NCBI RefSeq assembly: GCF_011299595.1
Contig: NZ_CP049867.1
Location: forward strand, 3,472,001 to 3,536,000
Length of the DNA stretch: 64,000 bases
DNA from: Nocardioides sp. HDW12B
Lineage (GTDB): Bacteria > Actinomycetota > Actinomycetes > Propionibacteriales > Nocardioidaceae
Direction of reading: 5' to 3'
Shown here: one piece after another, positions 36,301-48,906 of the stretch
How the letters are laid out: each line of letters starts with the position of its first letter
How positions within the stretch are numbered: position 1 is the first letter of the stretch
Notes under the pieces: model-generated
The model's input: only the letters and a program-made list of their open reading frames with translations
Databases searched by the model: none
What the model was told of the DNA's origin: nothing
Translations under genes and position numbers: made by a program

Positions 36301-37297
36301 CGAGCTGCGTCTCGGTGACCCGATGGACTCCGAGATCGACCGCAAGGTCGCCCAGCTGGTGCCCAACGGCCGGCCCGGCCGCGGTCTGGTCCCGGCCAAG
36401 CTGCACTTCCTCGCCGCCCTGCCCCGCATCGACGGCGAGCCCGACGGCAACACCACGGGCACCGGCGTCGAGGACCTGGTCGAGCGCTCCCGCAAGGCGT
36501 GGCGCGGCGAGCAGGGCCCGAAACTGCGCCTGCTGCCCGAGAAGATCGAGCTGGCGCAGGTGCACGAGCAGGTCGGGCGTCAGCGCGACCTCACCACCGA
36601 CCGCCGGCTCTACCTCGCCATCGACGAGAAGGACCTGGCCCCGGTGGGCCTCGACGTCGAGCGCGAGCCGCACCTGCTGACCTTCGGCGACAGCCGCTCG
36701 GGCAAGAGCGCCCTGCTGCGGGCCTACCTGTCCGAGGTGATGCGCACGCGCACCGCCGAGGAGGCCCAGGTGGTCGTCGTCGACTACCGCCGGTCGCTGC
36801 TGGGCGAGGTGCCCGAGGACTACGCCCTGCACTACCTGACCAGCGCCACCCAGGCCCAGCCGGCGATCGCCGAGCTCGCGCAGTACCTCGAGGGTCGGCT
36901 GCCCGGCCCCGACGTCACGCCCGAGCAGCTGCGCAACCGCTCGTGGTGGACCGGGGCGGAGGTGTTCGTGGTCATCGACGACTACGACCTCGTCTCCACC
37001 CAGTCCAGCTCGCCGATGGCACCGCTGGTGCCGCTGCTCGCCCAGGCCCGCGACGTCGGCCTGCACCTCGCGGTGGCCCGGCGCTCCGGTGGCGCGGCGC
37101 GTGCGCTCTACGAGCCCGTCATCCAGTCGCTGCGCGACCTCGCCATGCCGGGTCTGCTGCTCTCCGGCAGCCCCGACGAGGGCCCGCTCATCGGCACCAC
37201 GAAGCCCCGCCCGGGCGTCTCGGGGCGTGGCCAGCTCATCACCCGCGACCGCGGCGTCGAGGTCGTCCAGACGGTCTGGACGGACGCCTCGATCTGA
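33302..37297 (+). CDS. eccC: Type VII secretion FtsK/SpoIIIE-type ATPase EccC
   Basis: 1331 aa. The start is TTG at 33302, chosen for the GGGGAGG ribosome site 7 nt upstream. The frame is open to 31406 as shadow of eccD, and ATG 33347 is a weaker alternative. Two N-terminal membrane helices (about 38-57 and 62-81) are followed by three FtsK-like ATPase domains with Walker A motifs GATGSGKS (~480-487), GGPRSGKS (~839-846) and GDSRSGKS (~1129-1136). The first has Walker B LFIVVDEFSEM. A single-chain three-domain EccC recognises substrate tails and drives export. The gene converges on the sortase gene. Confidence 0.94.
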   Translation: MSTTLSHGSRLDPPTMPDGELVLQAPPELAPNEGAGGALMMALPMLGSVGSIVFISAAQPGGKSMIAAGMFLVATLGFIGVQIDRQRKQRSAKIGGARREYLQYLAGVRKVVREAADQQRRTLLWHHPAPAALPALAEERQRLWERGPDHEDFLLTRYGRSPQALALRLVPPETAPVEQLDPVAASALHRLLVVHRNQPDLPAKVDMQAFSRIEVTGDEGPARGLARAMVCSAAAAHRPDEMIVAVLTNDQSVAAWEWAKWLPHAQSTEDADAIGPSRMVCDSLDDLAAMLPKDLVDRPRFGAAGAAATPHLLLVVDGGSLPPGNHLIPDEGVHGVTVLDLPEQWGELSDPTRLRLHLEGEATEDGTVPLTGIQVYRDPFRALGDQMDLASAEAFARRLAPLHTVQGPAREDSLSRAPELPDLLGLADVRTFDLDAAWQTRPQRDRLRVPVGIGDSGGPVLLDIKESAQQGMGPHGLVIGATGSGKSEFLRTLVLGLAMTHSSEVLNMVLVDFKGGATFAGLSEMPHVSAVITNLENELTLVDRMQDALSGEMVRRQELLRISGNYASLKDYEKARTSGEAELDPLPSLFIVVDEFSEMLSAKPEFIDLFVAIGRLGRSLGIHLLLASQRLEEGRLRGLESHLSYRIGLRTFSASESRAVLGVPDAYELPSVPGLGYLKPDQSTLLKFKAAYVSGPPPRVGRGTVNRSSGGLQTVMPFSLGHVLAPHQDEPEDQVVEVRSGSEEAADHRSLLDIAVDRMEGHGPGAHKVWLPPLDVPDTLDELMPDLTEDPELGLVSPSWRGRGGLVVPLGTVDRPREQRRDTLTVNLTGAGGHVAVVGGPRSGKSTLLRTVLTSLALTTTPAETQFYVLDFGGGTFAPLIDLPHVAGVATRSEPDVVRRIYAEVLGIVDKRERYFRSQGIDSIETYRSRRAQGRADDGYGDVFLFVDGWSTLRSDFDELEMALQSLAQRGLTFGLHIVAGAARWADFRAATRDVLGTRLELRLGDPMDSEIDRKVAQLVPNGRPGRGLVPAKLHFLAALPRIDGEPDGNTTGTGVEDLVERSRKAWRGEQGPKLRLLPEKIELAQVHEQVGRQRDLTTDRRLYLAIDEKDLAPVGLDVEREPHLLTFGDSRSGKSALLRAYLSEVMRTRTAEEAQVVVVDYRRSLLGEVPEDYALHYLTSATQAQPAIAELAQYLEGRLPGPDVTPEQLRNRSWWTGAEVFVVIDDYDLVSTQSSSPMAPLVPLLAQARDVGLHLAVARRSGGAARALYEPVIQSLRDLAMPGLLLSGSPDEGPLIGTTKPRPGVSGRGQLITRDRGVEVVQTVWTDASI

Positions 37298-37307
37298 GTG
37301 CAGTCGG

Positions 37308-37339
37308 GCGTCCTGGTGTCGTTCACGACACCAGGACGC
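37308..37339. terminator. Strong 15-bp hairpin after eccC
   Basis: GCGTCCTGGTGTCGT (37308-37322) and ACGACACCAGGACGC (37325-37339) are perfect complements separated by TC. It begins 10 bp after the eccC stop, between convergent eccC and sortase genes. There is no T tract. It can act in both directions. Confidence 0.65.
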
Positions 37340-37343
37340 TCGC

Positions 37344-37415
37344 CGTACGTCGTTGACGACGTGGGGACGCCCCAGCCCAGCTCCCCACCGTCCGTACGTC
37401 GTTGACGACGTGGGG
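37344..37415. repeat. Paired 23-bp palindromic repeats downstream of eccC
   Basis: Two identical 23-bp copies at 37344-37366 and 37393-37415 (CGTACGTCGTTGACGACG followed by TGGGG). Within each, ACGTCGT-TG-ACGACGT is a near-perfect palindrome. The GTGGGG end of the first can also pair with CCCCAC just before the second. The copies lie only 27 bp apart and just before the sortase stop at 37424. Confidence 0.8.
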
Positions 37416-37423
37416 CCGTCGGG

Positions 37424-38401
37424 TCAGCGGGGCTCGGACGAGACCAGGTGGCCGAAGGCGATCATGCGGGTGTCGGTGTGGAACAGCTCGGCGCAGGTGG
37501 TCAGCGTGATGAGCCGGTCCTCGCCGGACGCCGGACCGACACCGCCGTCGGGGTTGCGCGGCTGCGGGTCGACGACCCACACGTTCTCGAAGCCGATGAC
37601 GAGGTCGTTGGGGTCGGTGTCCATCACGTAGGTGTGGACCGCGTCGCGGGTCGTCACGACCACCTCGTCGCCGGGGCGCAGCTCGGGCATCTTGCGCAAC
37701 GGCTCGCCGTGGGTGACCCGGTGGGCGGCCAGGGCGTAGTTGCCCCGCTCGCCCGGGGCGGCGGCGCCCTCGAAGTGGCCGAACCCCTCGGCGAGGACGT
37801 CGTCACCGACGCCGGTCTGCACCGGCATCACGTAGTCGTCGCCGAAGCGCGGGATCTGGATGAGCGCCTCGGCGGCCCCGACCTCGAGCGGCGCCTGCGG
37901 CCCGTCGCCGGCGGCCTGGGCCTCCCAGGCCTCCTCGGTGCGCTGCACCAGCGCCTGCTGGGCCTGGCGGGCGACGAAGTCGGTGCCGTAGTACTGCCAG
38001 CCGACCCAGCCCAGCACGCCGAGCCCCGAGGCCACGAGCACGAGCCCGAGGACGGTCCGCAGGCTCGACGGCACCCAGCGGCGACGGCGGCGCGGGGCTC
38101 GAGCGGGGTCGTCGCCGCGCGTGGCGTCGTCGGGGCTGTCCGGCACAGGGCGTGGGGAGGCCGGGTCCGCCGCTGACGTCGCTCCGGTCCCGCTCACGGC
38201 TCCATCATGCGCGACCCGCGGCAACGGCTCGAAGGGCGCCGCCGCGACCGGCATCGGAGTCGGTACGACGCCCGGCCGCGGCGCCTGGCCGTCCCGACGA
38301 CGACCCCGACGGCCGAGCAGCAGGCCGACGACGACGACCAGCAGGAACGGCAGCACGGCGGGCAGGGCCGGGAGGGTTCTCGACGACCGGTCACGGGACA
38401 T
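37424..38401 (-). CDS. Class E-type sortase
   Basis: 325 aa from the ATG at 38401. One membrane helix at about 9-27, a Pro-rich linker, and a second helix at about 113-132 precede the sortase domain. The catalytic residues are visible: His at about 227 in YALAAHRVTHG, Cys303 in ITLTTCAELFHTDTR and Arg312 in TRMIAFG. The TLTTC block resembles class E sortases of Actinobacteria, which usually prefer LAXTG, while other classes take LPXTG. The nearest candidate substrate in the window is the LPDTG protein at 24045-25199. Confidence 0.9.
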   Translation of the reverse strand: MSRDRSSRTLPALPAVLPFLLVVVVGLLLGRRGRRRDGQAPRPGVVPTPMPVAAAPFEPLPRVAHDGAVSGTGATSAADPASPRPVPDSPDDATRGDDPARAPRRRRRWVPSSLRTVLGLVLVASGLGVLGWVGWQYYGTDFVARQAQQALVQRTEEAWEAQAAGDGPQAPLEVGAAEALIQIPRFGDDYVMPVQTGVGDDVLAEGFGHFEGAAAPGERGNYALAAHRVTHGEPLRKMPELRPGDEVVVTTRDAVHTYVMDTDPNDLVIGFENVWVVDPQPRNPDGGVGPASGEDRLITLTTCAELFHTDTRMIAFGHLVSSEPR

Positions 38402-38467
38402 GCTCCGATGATGGGCGAGCCGACCGCCCGCCACCGGGGATTCTGCTCATCCGGGCCGCAGGGCGCA

Positions 38468-38540
38468 CGCCCGAACGGGCAGCTCTGCCCTCCCGTGGCC
38501 GATCCGGGCCGGCGGGAGGGGGAGCTGCCCGTCCGGACGG
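38468..38540 (-). terminator. Long hairpin downstream of clpB
   Basis: The arms (38476-38495 and 38513-38531) pair CGGGCAGCTC with GAGCTGCCCG and CCCTCCCG with CGGGAGGG. Pairing extends outward with few mismatches to about 38468 and 38540. It lies about 25 bp beyond the clpB stop and upstream of the sortase gene, so a clpB terminator is likely. Confidence 0.6.
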
Positions 38541-38562
38541 TCGTGTGGCGCTCGGCCGGTCC

Positions 38563-41160
<2,598 letters not shown>

Positions 41161-41247
41161 CGGATGTCCTTCGGGTGTGCGTCGTGCGTCGGTGCCTGGA
41201 GGGGTCGGGGGCGTCCTGACTCCTCGACCAGTGCAACCCGCCCGAAG

Positions 41248-41266
41248 TTGAGTCTGTTCCACTCAA
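41248..41266. promoter_or_regulatory. HAIR operator (HspR site) of clpB
   Basis: TTGAGT-CTGTTCC-ACTCAA has the 7-bp spacing of the HspR-associated inverted repeat (consensus CTTGAGT-N7-ACTCAAG). It lies between clpB (minus) and the divergent histidine kinase gene (plus), whose GTG is 81 bp away. Confidence 0.85.
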
Positions 41267-41347
41267 CCCTCGATTTCCTGCGAAACTCGTGAGCGAGGGC
41301 CCGGACGCCCTAGGTTTGGTCCGACAAACGGATCCCGGGAAGGGCTC

Positions 41348-43522
41348 GTGGGCGAGGCAACGGCGACAGTGACGTGGGTCCGGCGCCTCGGGCGTCACCG
41401 GGTCCTCGGGCTCGTCGTGCTCGCGGTGCTGGCCCTCGAGGTCGTCTTCGGCCAGATGGCCGTGCGCTTCGCCCCGCCCGGGAGCTCGGTGGCGGCGTAC
41501 TGGCCCAACTCCGGCCTCTCCGTCGTCGCGCTGATCCTCAGCTCGCGGCGCTGGCGTCCGGCCACCCTGGGCGGGGTCTTCCTGGTCACCGTGCTCGCGA
41601 ACCTGCTCGGCGGTCGCGACCTCCAGGTCTCCGCCGGGTTCGCCATGGCCAACGCGGCCGAGGCCGGGCTCGCCTTCTGGCTGCTCGCCCAGGCCCGCGA
41701 CGAGCCCCCGGTCACCGGTCACGGGTCGCCGGGACCCGCGCTGAGCGCGACCGGCCTCCCGGCCGACCGGCCCGACGACGACCGCCCGCGGCTCGAGTCG
41801 GTCGAGGACTTCATCCGGCTCTTCGTCGCCTGCGCCTTCGCGTCCGCCCTCGGGGCCGTGCTCGCGGGCGCCACCATCGGCCTGCTCCAGGACGGCGACG
41901 CCCTGGTCACCGGCCGCGCGGTCCTGGCCTCCCACCTCGCCTCCATGCTGCTGATCGTCCCGCTCTCGATGCGGCTGCCGCGGGACCGCGAGCACGCCGC
42001 GGGCCCCGCGGAGGTGCTCGTGCAGTGGGCCACCCTCACGCTGGTGGTCGGCGCGGTCTTCTTCGGCACCCAGGGGCTGCCCCTGGTGTTCCTGATCTAC
42101 CCGATCCTCGTGTGGGGCGCGCTGCGGGCCGAGCCCTGGGTGACGGCGCTGCAGCTGCTGGTGGCCGGCGGCGCCGTGGCGGTGCTGACCACCACGCGGG
42201 GCGGTCCCTACCTCGACGCCATCCGGGACGCCGGCCAGCCTCCCGAGCTGGCCGGGACCCTGCTGCAGGCGCACCTGCTCGCCTCCGCGCTGGTCACCCT
42301 GCCCCTGGCCCTCATCAAGGCCCAGCGGCTGCTGGCCCTCGCGGAGGTCACCCGCAGCCACGAGGAGCTCGACGCCATCCTCGCCGCCACCACCGCGACC
42401 GCGATCGTCGGCATCGGCCTCGACGGGCGGGTGGAGTACGTCAACGTCGGCGCGCAGCACCTCTCCGGCTACCAGGCCTCCGCCCTGCTGGGCCGCGCCC
42501 GCGTGGTCGTCACCCCCGGCCCCGAGCCCCTGCTCACGTTCGCCGAGGACGGCACCGGCCCGTCCGGCGAGGCACCGCTGCGCGAGGTCGTCGACCCCGT
42601 CCTCGACGCCTCCGACGGCACGGTGGTGCAGGACTGGGGCTTCCTGCGTGCCGACGGCGCCCGGCTGACCGTGTCGGTCGCGCTGAGCCGCCGGTACGCC
42701 GCCAACGGCACGCCGGCCGGCTACCTCGCCGTGGCCGAGGACGTGACCGAGCGGCGCCAGCAGGAGCGGGAGGTCAAGGAGGCGCTGGCCTCGGAGAAGC
42801 TCGTGGTCGACCGCCTCGCCCAGCTGGACCAGACGAAGAACGACTTCCTCTCCACCGTCAGCCACGAGCTGCGCACCCCGATCACGAGCATCCTGGGCTA
42901 CTCCCAGCTGCTCATGGGCCAGGACGCCTCGGACCTGCCGGCCATCCAGCGCCAGGTGGTCGGCCGCATCGAGCGCAACGGCCGGCGGCTCATGGGCCTC
43001 ATCGAGGACATGCTGGCGATGTCGCAGATCGAGGTCGGCAGCTTCGGCTTCACCCGGGTCCCCCTCGACGCGCGCGAGCCGCTGGCCCTGGCGGTCGAGT
43101 CGACGCTGCCGCTGCTGCCGGCGCGCGACCTCGCGCTGGAGCAGCGGGTGTCCACCGAGCCGGTGCTGGTGGCCGGCGACGCCGACAAGCTCGAGCGGGC
43201 CTTCGAGAACCTGCTCTCCAACGCGGTCAAGTTCTCCAACCCCGGCGAGCAGATCGTCGTGCGGCTCGCCGCCGAGGCCGGGGAGGCGGTGTTCAGCGTG
43301 ACCGACACCGGCATCGGCATCGAGTCCGAGGACCAGGAGCAGCTCTTCGACCGCTTCTTCCGCGGCAGCGAGGCCCAGACCCAGGCCATCCAGGGCGCGG
43401 GGCTCGGGCTGTCGATCGCGGCCACGATCGTCAACGGCCACGACGGCAGCATCGACATCGAGTCGGCTCCCGGCCGGGGCAGCACGTTCACGATCCGGCT
43501 GCCGCTGCTCGAGGAGGTCTGA
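41348..43522 (+). CDS. MASE1-PAS sensor histidine kinase
   Basis: 724 aa with a GTG start behind GGGAAGGG. About eight membrane helices in the first ~310 residues match a MASE1 sensor (WPNSGLSVVALILSSRRWRP and NAAEAGLAFWLLAQ are characteristic). A PAS domain (about 337-470: YVNVGAQHLSGYQASALLGR, VAEDVTERRQQER) leads to HisKA with phospho-acceptor His506 (STVSHELRTPITSI) and HATPase_c with N box ENLLSNAVKFSNP, G1 DTGIGI and G2 GAGLGLS. It converges on a stand-alone receiver gene, probably its partner. Ligand unknown. Confidence 0.9.
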   Translation: MGEATATVTWVRRLGRHRVLGLVVLAVLALEVVFGQMAVRFAPPGSSVAAYWPNSGLSVVALILSSRRWRPATLGGVFLVTVLANLLGGRDLQVSAGFAMANAAEAGLAFWLLAQARDEPPVTGHGSPGPALSATGLPADRPDDDRPRLESVEDFIRLFVACAFASALGAVLAGATIGLLQDGDALVTGRAVLASHLASMLLIVPLSMRLPRDREHAAGPAEVLVQWATLTLVVGAVFFGTQGLPLVFLIYPILVWGALRAEPWVTALQLLVAGGAVAVLTTTRGGPYLDAIRDAGQPPELAGTLLQAHLLASALVTLPLALIKAQRLLALAEVTRSHEELDAILAATTATAIVGIGLDGRVEYVNVGAQHLSGYQASALLGRARVVVTPGPEPLLTFAEDGTGPSGEAPLREVVDPVLDASDGTVVQDWGFLRADGARLTVSVALSRRYAANGTPAGYLAVAEDVTERRQQEREVKEALASEKLVVDRLAQLDQTKNDFLSTVSHELRTPITSILGYSQLLMGQDASDLPAIQRQVVGRIERNGRRLMGLIEDMLAMSQIEVGSFGFTRVPLDAREPLALAVESTLPLLPARDLALEQRVSTEPVLVAGDADKLERAFENLLSNAVKFSNPGEQIVVRLAAEAGEAVFSVTDTGIGIESEDQEQLFDRFFRGSEAQTQAIQGAGLGLSIAATIVNGHDGSIDIESAPGRGSTFTIRLPLLEEV

Positions 43523-43561
43523 GCGGCCCCGCGGGTGCTGCCCAGGTGATGCAGGTGCCGC

Positions 43562-43924
43562 TCAGGTGCCGAGGATCGCCTCGACGTGCTCGCGCAGCTC
43601 GATGGGCCCGAAGGGCTTGATGATGTAGGTGTCCGCCCCGGCCTCCATGCCGGCCGTGACGTCCGAGGCCTGGGCCCGTGCCGTCATCAAGATGATGGGC
43701 AGGTCGGCGAGCTTCTCGTCGGCGCGGATCGCGCGGCAGACCTCGAGCCCGCTCATCCCGGGCATCGTGATGTCGAGCAGCAGCAGGCGCGGCGTGACGC
43801 GGCGGCAGGCGGCGAGGGCCTCCTCGCCGTTCCCGACGGCCGTGACCTCGAGGTCGAGTCCCTCGAGGACGAGCTGCACGAGGTCGCGGATGTCGACGTC
43901 GTCCTCTGCCAGAACGACTGTCAC
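43562..43924 (-). CDS. Single-domain response regulator (receiver only)
   Basis: 120 aa, a complete CheY-like receiver without output domain: acidic pocket Glu7-Asp8-Asp9, phospho-acceptor Asp51 (LLLDITMPGMSG), Thr81 and Lys103 (IIKPF). It converges with the histidine kinase gene (39 bp between stops), making that kinase the likely phosphodonor. Output must go through a protein partner or a phosphorelay. A candidate -10 box TATCAT lies upstream near 44000 on the minus strand. Confidence 0.92.
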   Translation of the reverse strand: MTVVLAEDDVDIRDLVQLVLEGLDLEVTAVGNGEEALAACRRVTPRLLLLDITMPGMSGLEVCRAIRADEKLADLPIILMTARAQASDVTAGMEAGADTYIIKPFGPIELREHVEAILGT

Positions 43925-44022
43925 GGGTCACCCCCTCATCTCGGCGTCGCGCCACCACGCGCGGGGGGCGCCCCGTCCCCCGGGGAGCCCGGAGCGATGA
44001 TAGCGGCAAATGCCACGATTCC

Positions 44023-44472
44023 TCACGGGTTCGACGGACCGCGACGCCAGACGACCACGGAGCGCCCGGGGTCGGTGCCGAGCACCGCGGGCAGGTTGGC
44101 CGCGCTCCCCCGGTCGGCTCGCGCCGTCTGCAGGGCGTAGCGCAGCGCGGCCACCTCGTCCTCGCGCTGACGCAGGCGGTCCTGGAGCCCCGCGAGCATC
44201 GCCTCGAGCTGGAGGATGCGGCGCACGCCCTCGAGCCCGATGCCGGCCGCGGTCAGCTCCGCGACCTCGCGCAGCAGCTCGATGTCGCGCCAGGAGTAGC
44301 GCCGACCGCCGCCCCCGCTCCGACCGGGCGAGACCAGGCCGAGCCGGTCGTAGGTGCGCAACGTCTGCGGGTGCAGACCGGTCAGCTCGGCGGCGACGGA
44401 GATGACGTAGACGGGGACGTCCGGCGCCGGCGGGGCGGGCGCAGGACCGCGCCGCCGCTCCCGCTCAGGCAT
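44023..44472 (-). CDS. hspR: Heat shock repressor HspR (MerR family)
   Basis: 149 aa from the ATG at 44472, overlapping the dnaJ end by 8 nt. The MerR-type HTH covers about residues 22-90 (YVISVAAELTGLHPQTLRTY, RLGLVSPGRSGGGGRRYSWR), followed by a coiled coil (LQLEAMLAGLQDRLRQREDE). HspR represses the dnaK operon and clpB at HAIR sites with DnaK as co-repressor. Both sites are present in this window. The Pro-rich N-terminus is an ordinary extension. Last gene of the dnaK-grpE-dnaJ-hspR operon. Confidence 0.95.
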   Translation of the reverse strand: MPERERRRGPAPAPPAPDVPVYVISVAAELTGLHPQTLRTYDRLGLVSPGRSGGGGRRYSWRDIELLREVAELTAAGIGLEGVRRILQLEAMLAGLQDRLRQREDEVAALRYALQTARADRGSAANLPAVLGTDPGRSVVVWRRGPSNP

Positions 44473-45673
44473 CGCCGCCGCCCCCGGACGAGCCCGTGGG
44501 ACCGGTGGCCTCGAAGAGCCGGCCGCGCAGGTCCGAGCCCGCGGTCGCCTCCCGGTAGGCCTCGGCCGCGGCACGGACCTCGTCGCTCGGGGAGGCGGGC
44601 ACCTGCACCTCGACGGTGACCAGCAGGTCGCCCTTGAGGCCGTCGCGGCGCGGCACGCCGCGACCGCGCACCCGGAAGGTGCGGCCGCTGGGCGTCCCCG
44701 GCGGCACCTTCACCGTCACGGGGCCGGTGAGCGTCGGCACCTTGACCTCGGCCCCGAGCACGGCCTCGTCGAAGCCGATGGGCACCGTGAGCGTGAGGTT
44801 GTCGCCGGTGCGTGCGAAGAGCCGGTGCGGCTGGACGTGGACGACGACGAAGAGGTCGCCGGCGGGACCGCCGTTCTCACCGCGCGCGCCCTTGCCGCGC
44901 AGGCGGATCCGCTGGCCGTCCTTGACCCCGGCGGGGATGCGGGCCTGGACCGAGCGGTCCGAGAGCCCCCGTCCCGCGCCCCGGCAGACCGGGCAGGGGT
45001 CGTCGACGACCATGCCGCGTCCGCGGCAGGTCGGGCAGGTCTCGTTGAGCGTGAAGGCGCCCCCGGCCGAGGCGGCGCGCATGCCCGCACCCTGGCAGTC
45101 GGGGCACATCCGCGGCACGGTGCCGGCCTTGGCGCCGGTGCCGCGGCAGGCCTCGCACGGGGCGTCGGAGGCCAGTCGCAGCGAGACGGTGACGCCGTCG
45201 ACGGCGTCGGTGAACCCGATCGTGGTGGAGGTCTCGAGGTCGGCCCCGCGTCGCGCCGACGCCCGGGTACGCCGCCCCGTGCCCCGCTGGGCGCCGGCCC
45301 GACCGAAGACGTCGCCGAGCACGTCGGAGAAGCCGCCCCCGGCCCCGCCGGCCCCCGCCCCGAACAGGTCGTTGATGTCGAACGGGACGCCGTCGCCGTA
45401 CCCGCCGCCGGGACCGGGGCTCCACCCTCCGCCGCCGCCGAACATCGACCGGGTCTGGTCGTACTCGGCGCGCTTGGTGGTGTCGCCCACGACGTCGTAG
45501 GCCTCGGCCACGGCCTTGAAGCGGTCCTCGGCAGCGGTGTCCCCAGGGTGGGAGTCCGGGTGGTTCTCCCGGGCGAGCTTGCGGTAGGCCTTCTTGATCT
45601 CGGCCGCCGGCGCGTCCTTGGCCACACCGAGGACCTGGTAGAAGTCCTTGGTGGCCCAGTCGGCGTTGGTCAT
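44465..45673 (-). CDS. dnaJ: Chaperone protein DnaJ
   Basis: 402 aa. The J domain has HPD at residues 38-40. A Gly/Phe-rich segment (about 76-125) follows. The zinc domain has all four CxxCxGxG motifs: CEACRGTG, CPDCQGAG, CPTCRGRG and CPVCRGAG. C-terminal substrate domains complete a type I DnaJ, the J-protein stimulating DnaK's ATPase. The start is 61 bp after grpE and the end overlaps hspR. Actinobacteria often have a second DnaJ elsewhere. Confidence 0.96.
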   Translation of the reverse strand: MTNADWATKDFYQVLGVAKDAPAAEIKKAYRKLARENHPDSHPGDTAAEDRFKAVAEAYDVVGDTTKRAEYDQTRSMFGGGGGWSPGPGGGYGDGVPFDINDLFGAGAGGAGGGFSDVLGDVFGRAGAQRGTGRRTRASARRGADLETSTTIGFTDAVDGVTVSLRLASDAPCEACRGTGAKAGTVPRMCPDCQGAGMRAASAGGAFTLNETCPTCRGRGMVVDDPCPVCRGAGRGLSDRSVQARIPAGVKDGQRIRLRGKGARGENGGPAGDLFVVVHVQPHRLFARTGDNLTLTVPIGFDEAVLGAEVKVPTLTGPVTVKVPPGTPSGRTFRVRGRGVPRRDGLKGDLLVTVEVQVPASPSDEVRAAAEAYREATAGSDLRGRLFEATGPTGSSGGGGDA

Positions 45674-45734
45674 CGCTCACCTCCCCGGTCGTCGTCGTGC
45701 TGGTTGCTGCTGTCGTGCAGGTCCTCCGTCCCGC

Positions 45735-46423
45735 TCAGCCCTGCTGCTCGGGAGCGGGCTCGGAGTCCTGCGGCGCGGCCGCCCCGGACGGGTCCGGGTC
45801 GACCACGGTCACCATCGCGGGACGCACCACGCGCTCCCCGATGCGGTAGCCCGCCTGCACGATCTTGTCGCACGTGGTCGTGTCGACCTCGCTGGACAGG
45901 CCGTGCATGAGGGCCTCGTGCAGCCGGGGGTCGAAGGCGTCGCCCGGCGTGCCGAACTTGTCGAGCCCCTGGCCGGCGACCACCCGCTCGAGCGCCTCGG
46001 CGACGGCCTTGAAGCCGCCGCTGAGCTCGCCGTGCTCGCGGGCCCGGTCGACGTCGTCGAGGACGGGCAGCAGGGCGGACAGCACCGTGAAGGTGGCGTT
46101 CTGCTTGACCAGCTCGCGGTCGCGGTCGACCCGCCGCTTGTAGTTGAGGAACTCGGCCTGGACCCGCTGCAGGTCGGCGGTCAGCTCCGCCGCGCGGACC
46201 TCGGTCTCCGAGGCCGCGGACCCGGGGGCCGTCGCCGCGTCGCCCGCGTCGCCCGCGGCGGCGCCGGTCCCCGGCGCCTCACCGGCCAGCGCCGCGTCGG
46301 AGGCGGCACCGTCGGCGACCTCGGGGGCGAGGTCCTCGGCGGCGGCCCCGGGGGCCGACCCCGAGGCCGTCTCGTCGACGGTCTCGGGGTCGAAGGCGAC
46401 CTGTCCCTCGTCGGGGAACTGGG

Positions 46424-46427
<4 letters not shown>
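45735..46427 (-). CDS. grpE: Nucleotide exchange factor GrpE
   Basis: 230 aa with a GTG start overlapping the dnaK stop (GTGA). An extended Ala/Asp/Glu-rich disordered N-terminus (to about residue 75) precedes the coiled coil ([20 protein letters not shown]) and the beta-wing C-domain ([11 protein letters not shown], with the family block [20 protein letters not shown]). It releases ADP from DnaK. The long acidic N-terminus is typical of high-GC actinobacteria. Confidence 0.95.
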
Positions 46428-48271
<1,844 letters not shown>

Positions 48272-48383
48272 GTGTCCTACCTCCGTGCGTGGGTTCCGTG
48301 GTGACGGATGGGGTTCGGGGGGCCCGGGTCCGGGCCTCTCAGCGGGCCCTCGACGGGCCGCTTCCTCGAGTGTGTCAAAAGAG

Positions 48384-48402
48384 TTGAGTCCGTTCAACTC
48401 AA
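48384..48402. promoter_or_regulatory. HAIR operator (HspR site) of the dnaK operon
   Basis: TTGAGT-CCGTTCA-ACTCAA with 7-bp spacing, extended by one G/C and one A/T pair on each side (AGTTGAGT / ACTCAACT). It lies between dnaK (minus) and the plus-strand gene starting at 48457, closer to the latter. Confidence 0.9.
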
Positions 48403-48456
48403 CTCCTGTGAGGTGTCCGACAGGGCCCGGTCAGGGTCCGCGGGAATACTGGGGCG

Positions 48457-48906
48457 GTGATCGACCTCGAGCTCGGCCTCGCCCTCGCCCGGGCCCGGCG
48501 CGCCCGCGGGCTCCGCTGGGACCCCCGACCGGGCGACCACTTCGTCGTACCCGACCGCGACCTGGACGACACCGTCTTCGTGGTCAGCGACATGGTCGTG
48601 GAGGTCGTGCAGACCGCGGTCGGCCCGGTGCTGGCCTTCAACGGCACCACCGAGTGGGCCCTCGACAGCATCGAGGTCGACGAGGCCGTGTGGCTGCCGC
48701 TGGAGCACCAGCTGCGCGAGCAGCTCGGCGAGGACCTCGTGAGCCTGGCGGTGGTCGCCTCGCCGGACCTCGGACCCGAGCAGGCCCCGCCCGGGTACGC
48801 CGTGACGGTGCGACGCGGCGCGGACGAGCAGCGCTACCTCGACGTGAGCCCCGAGGCGGCGTACGCCCGGGCGGTGCTGGACGGGCTCAGCCGACCGTCA
48901 CGGTGA
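48457..48906 (+). CDS. Conserved hypothetical protein
   Basis: 149 aa with a GTG start, 6 nt after AATACT (leaderless-type -10). Small soluble protein, no Cys or membrane segment. Alternating hydrophobic segments (DTVFVVSDMVVEVVQTAVG, VLAFNGTTEWALDSIEVD) suggest a compact alpha/beta fold. It is divergent from dnaK with a HAIR site between them, and its 3' end overlaps the convergent gene by 20 bp. I do not recognise a functional motif. Confidence 0.75.
   Translation: MIDLELGLALARARRARGLRWDPRPGDHFVVPDRDLDDTVFVVSDMVVEVVQTAVGPVLAFNGTTEWALDSIEVDEAVWLPLEHQLREQLGEDLVSLAVVASPDLGPEQAPPGYAVTVRRGADEQRYLDVSPEAAYARAVLDGLSRPSR

Noticed and set aside
41374-43620. Long alternative frames over the histidine kinase gene (both strands)
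   Set aside because: High-GC shadows, Arg/Pro/Ala-rich without domains. The GTG frame at 41348 has complete MASE1, PAS, HisKA and HATPase motifs.
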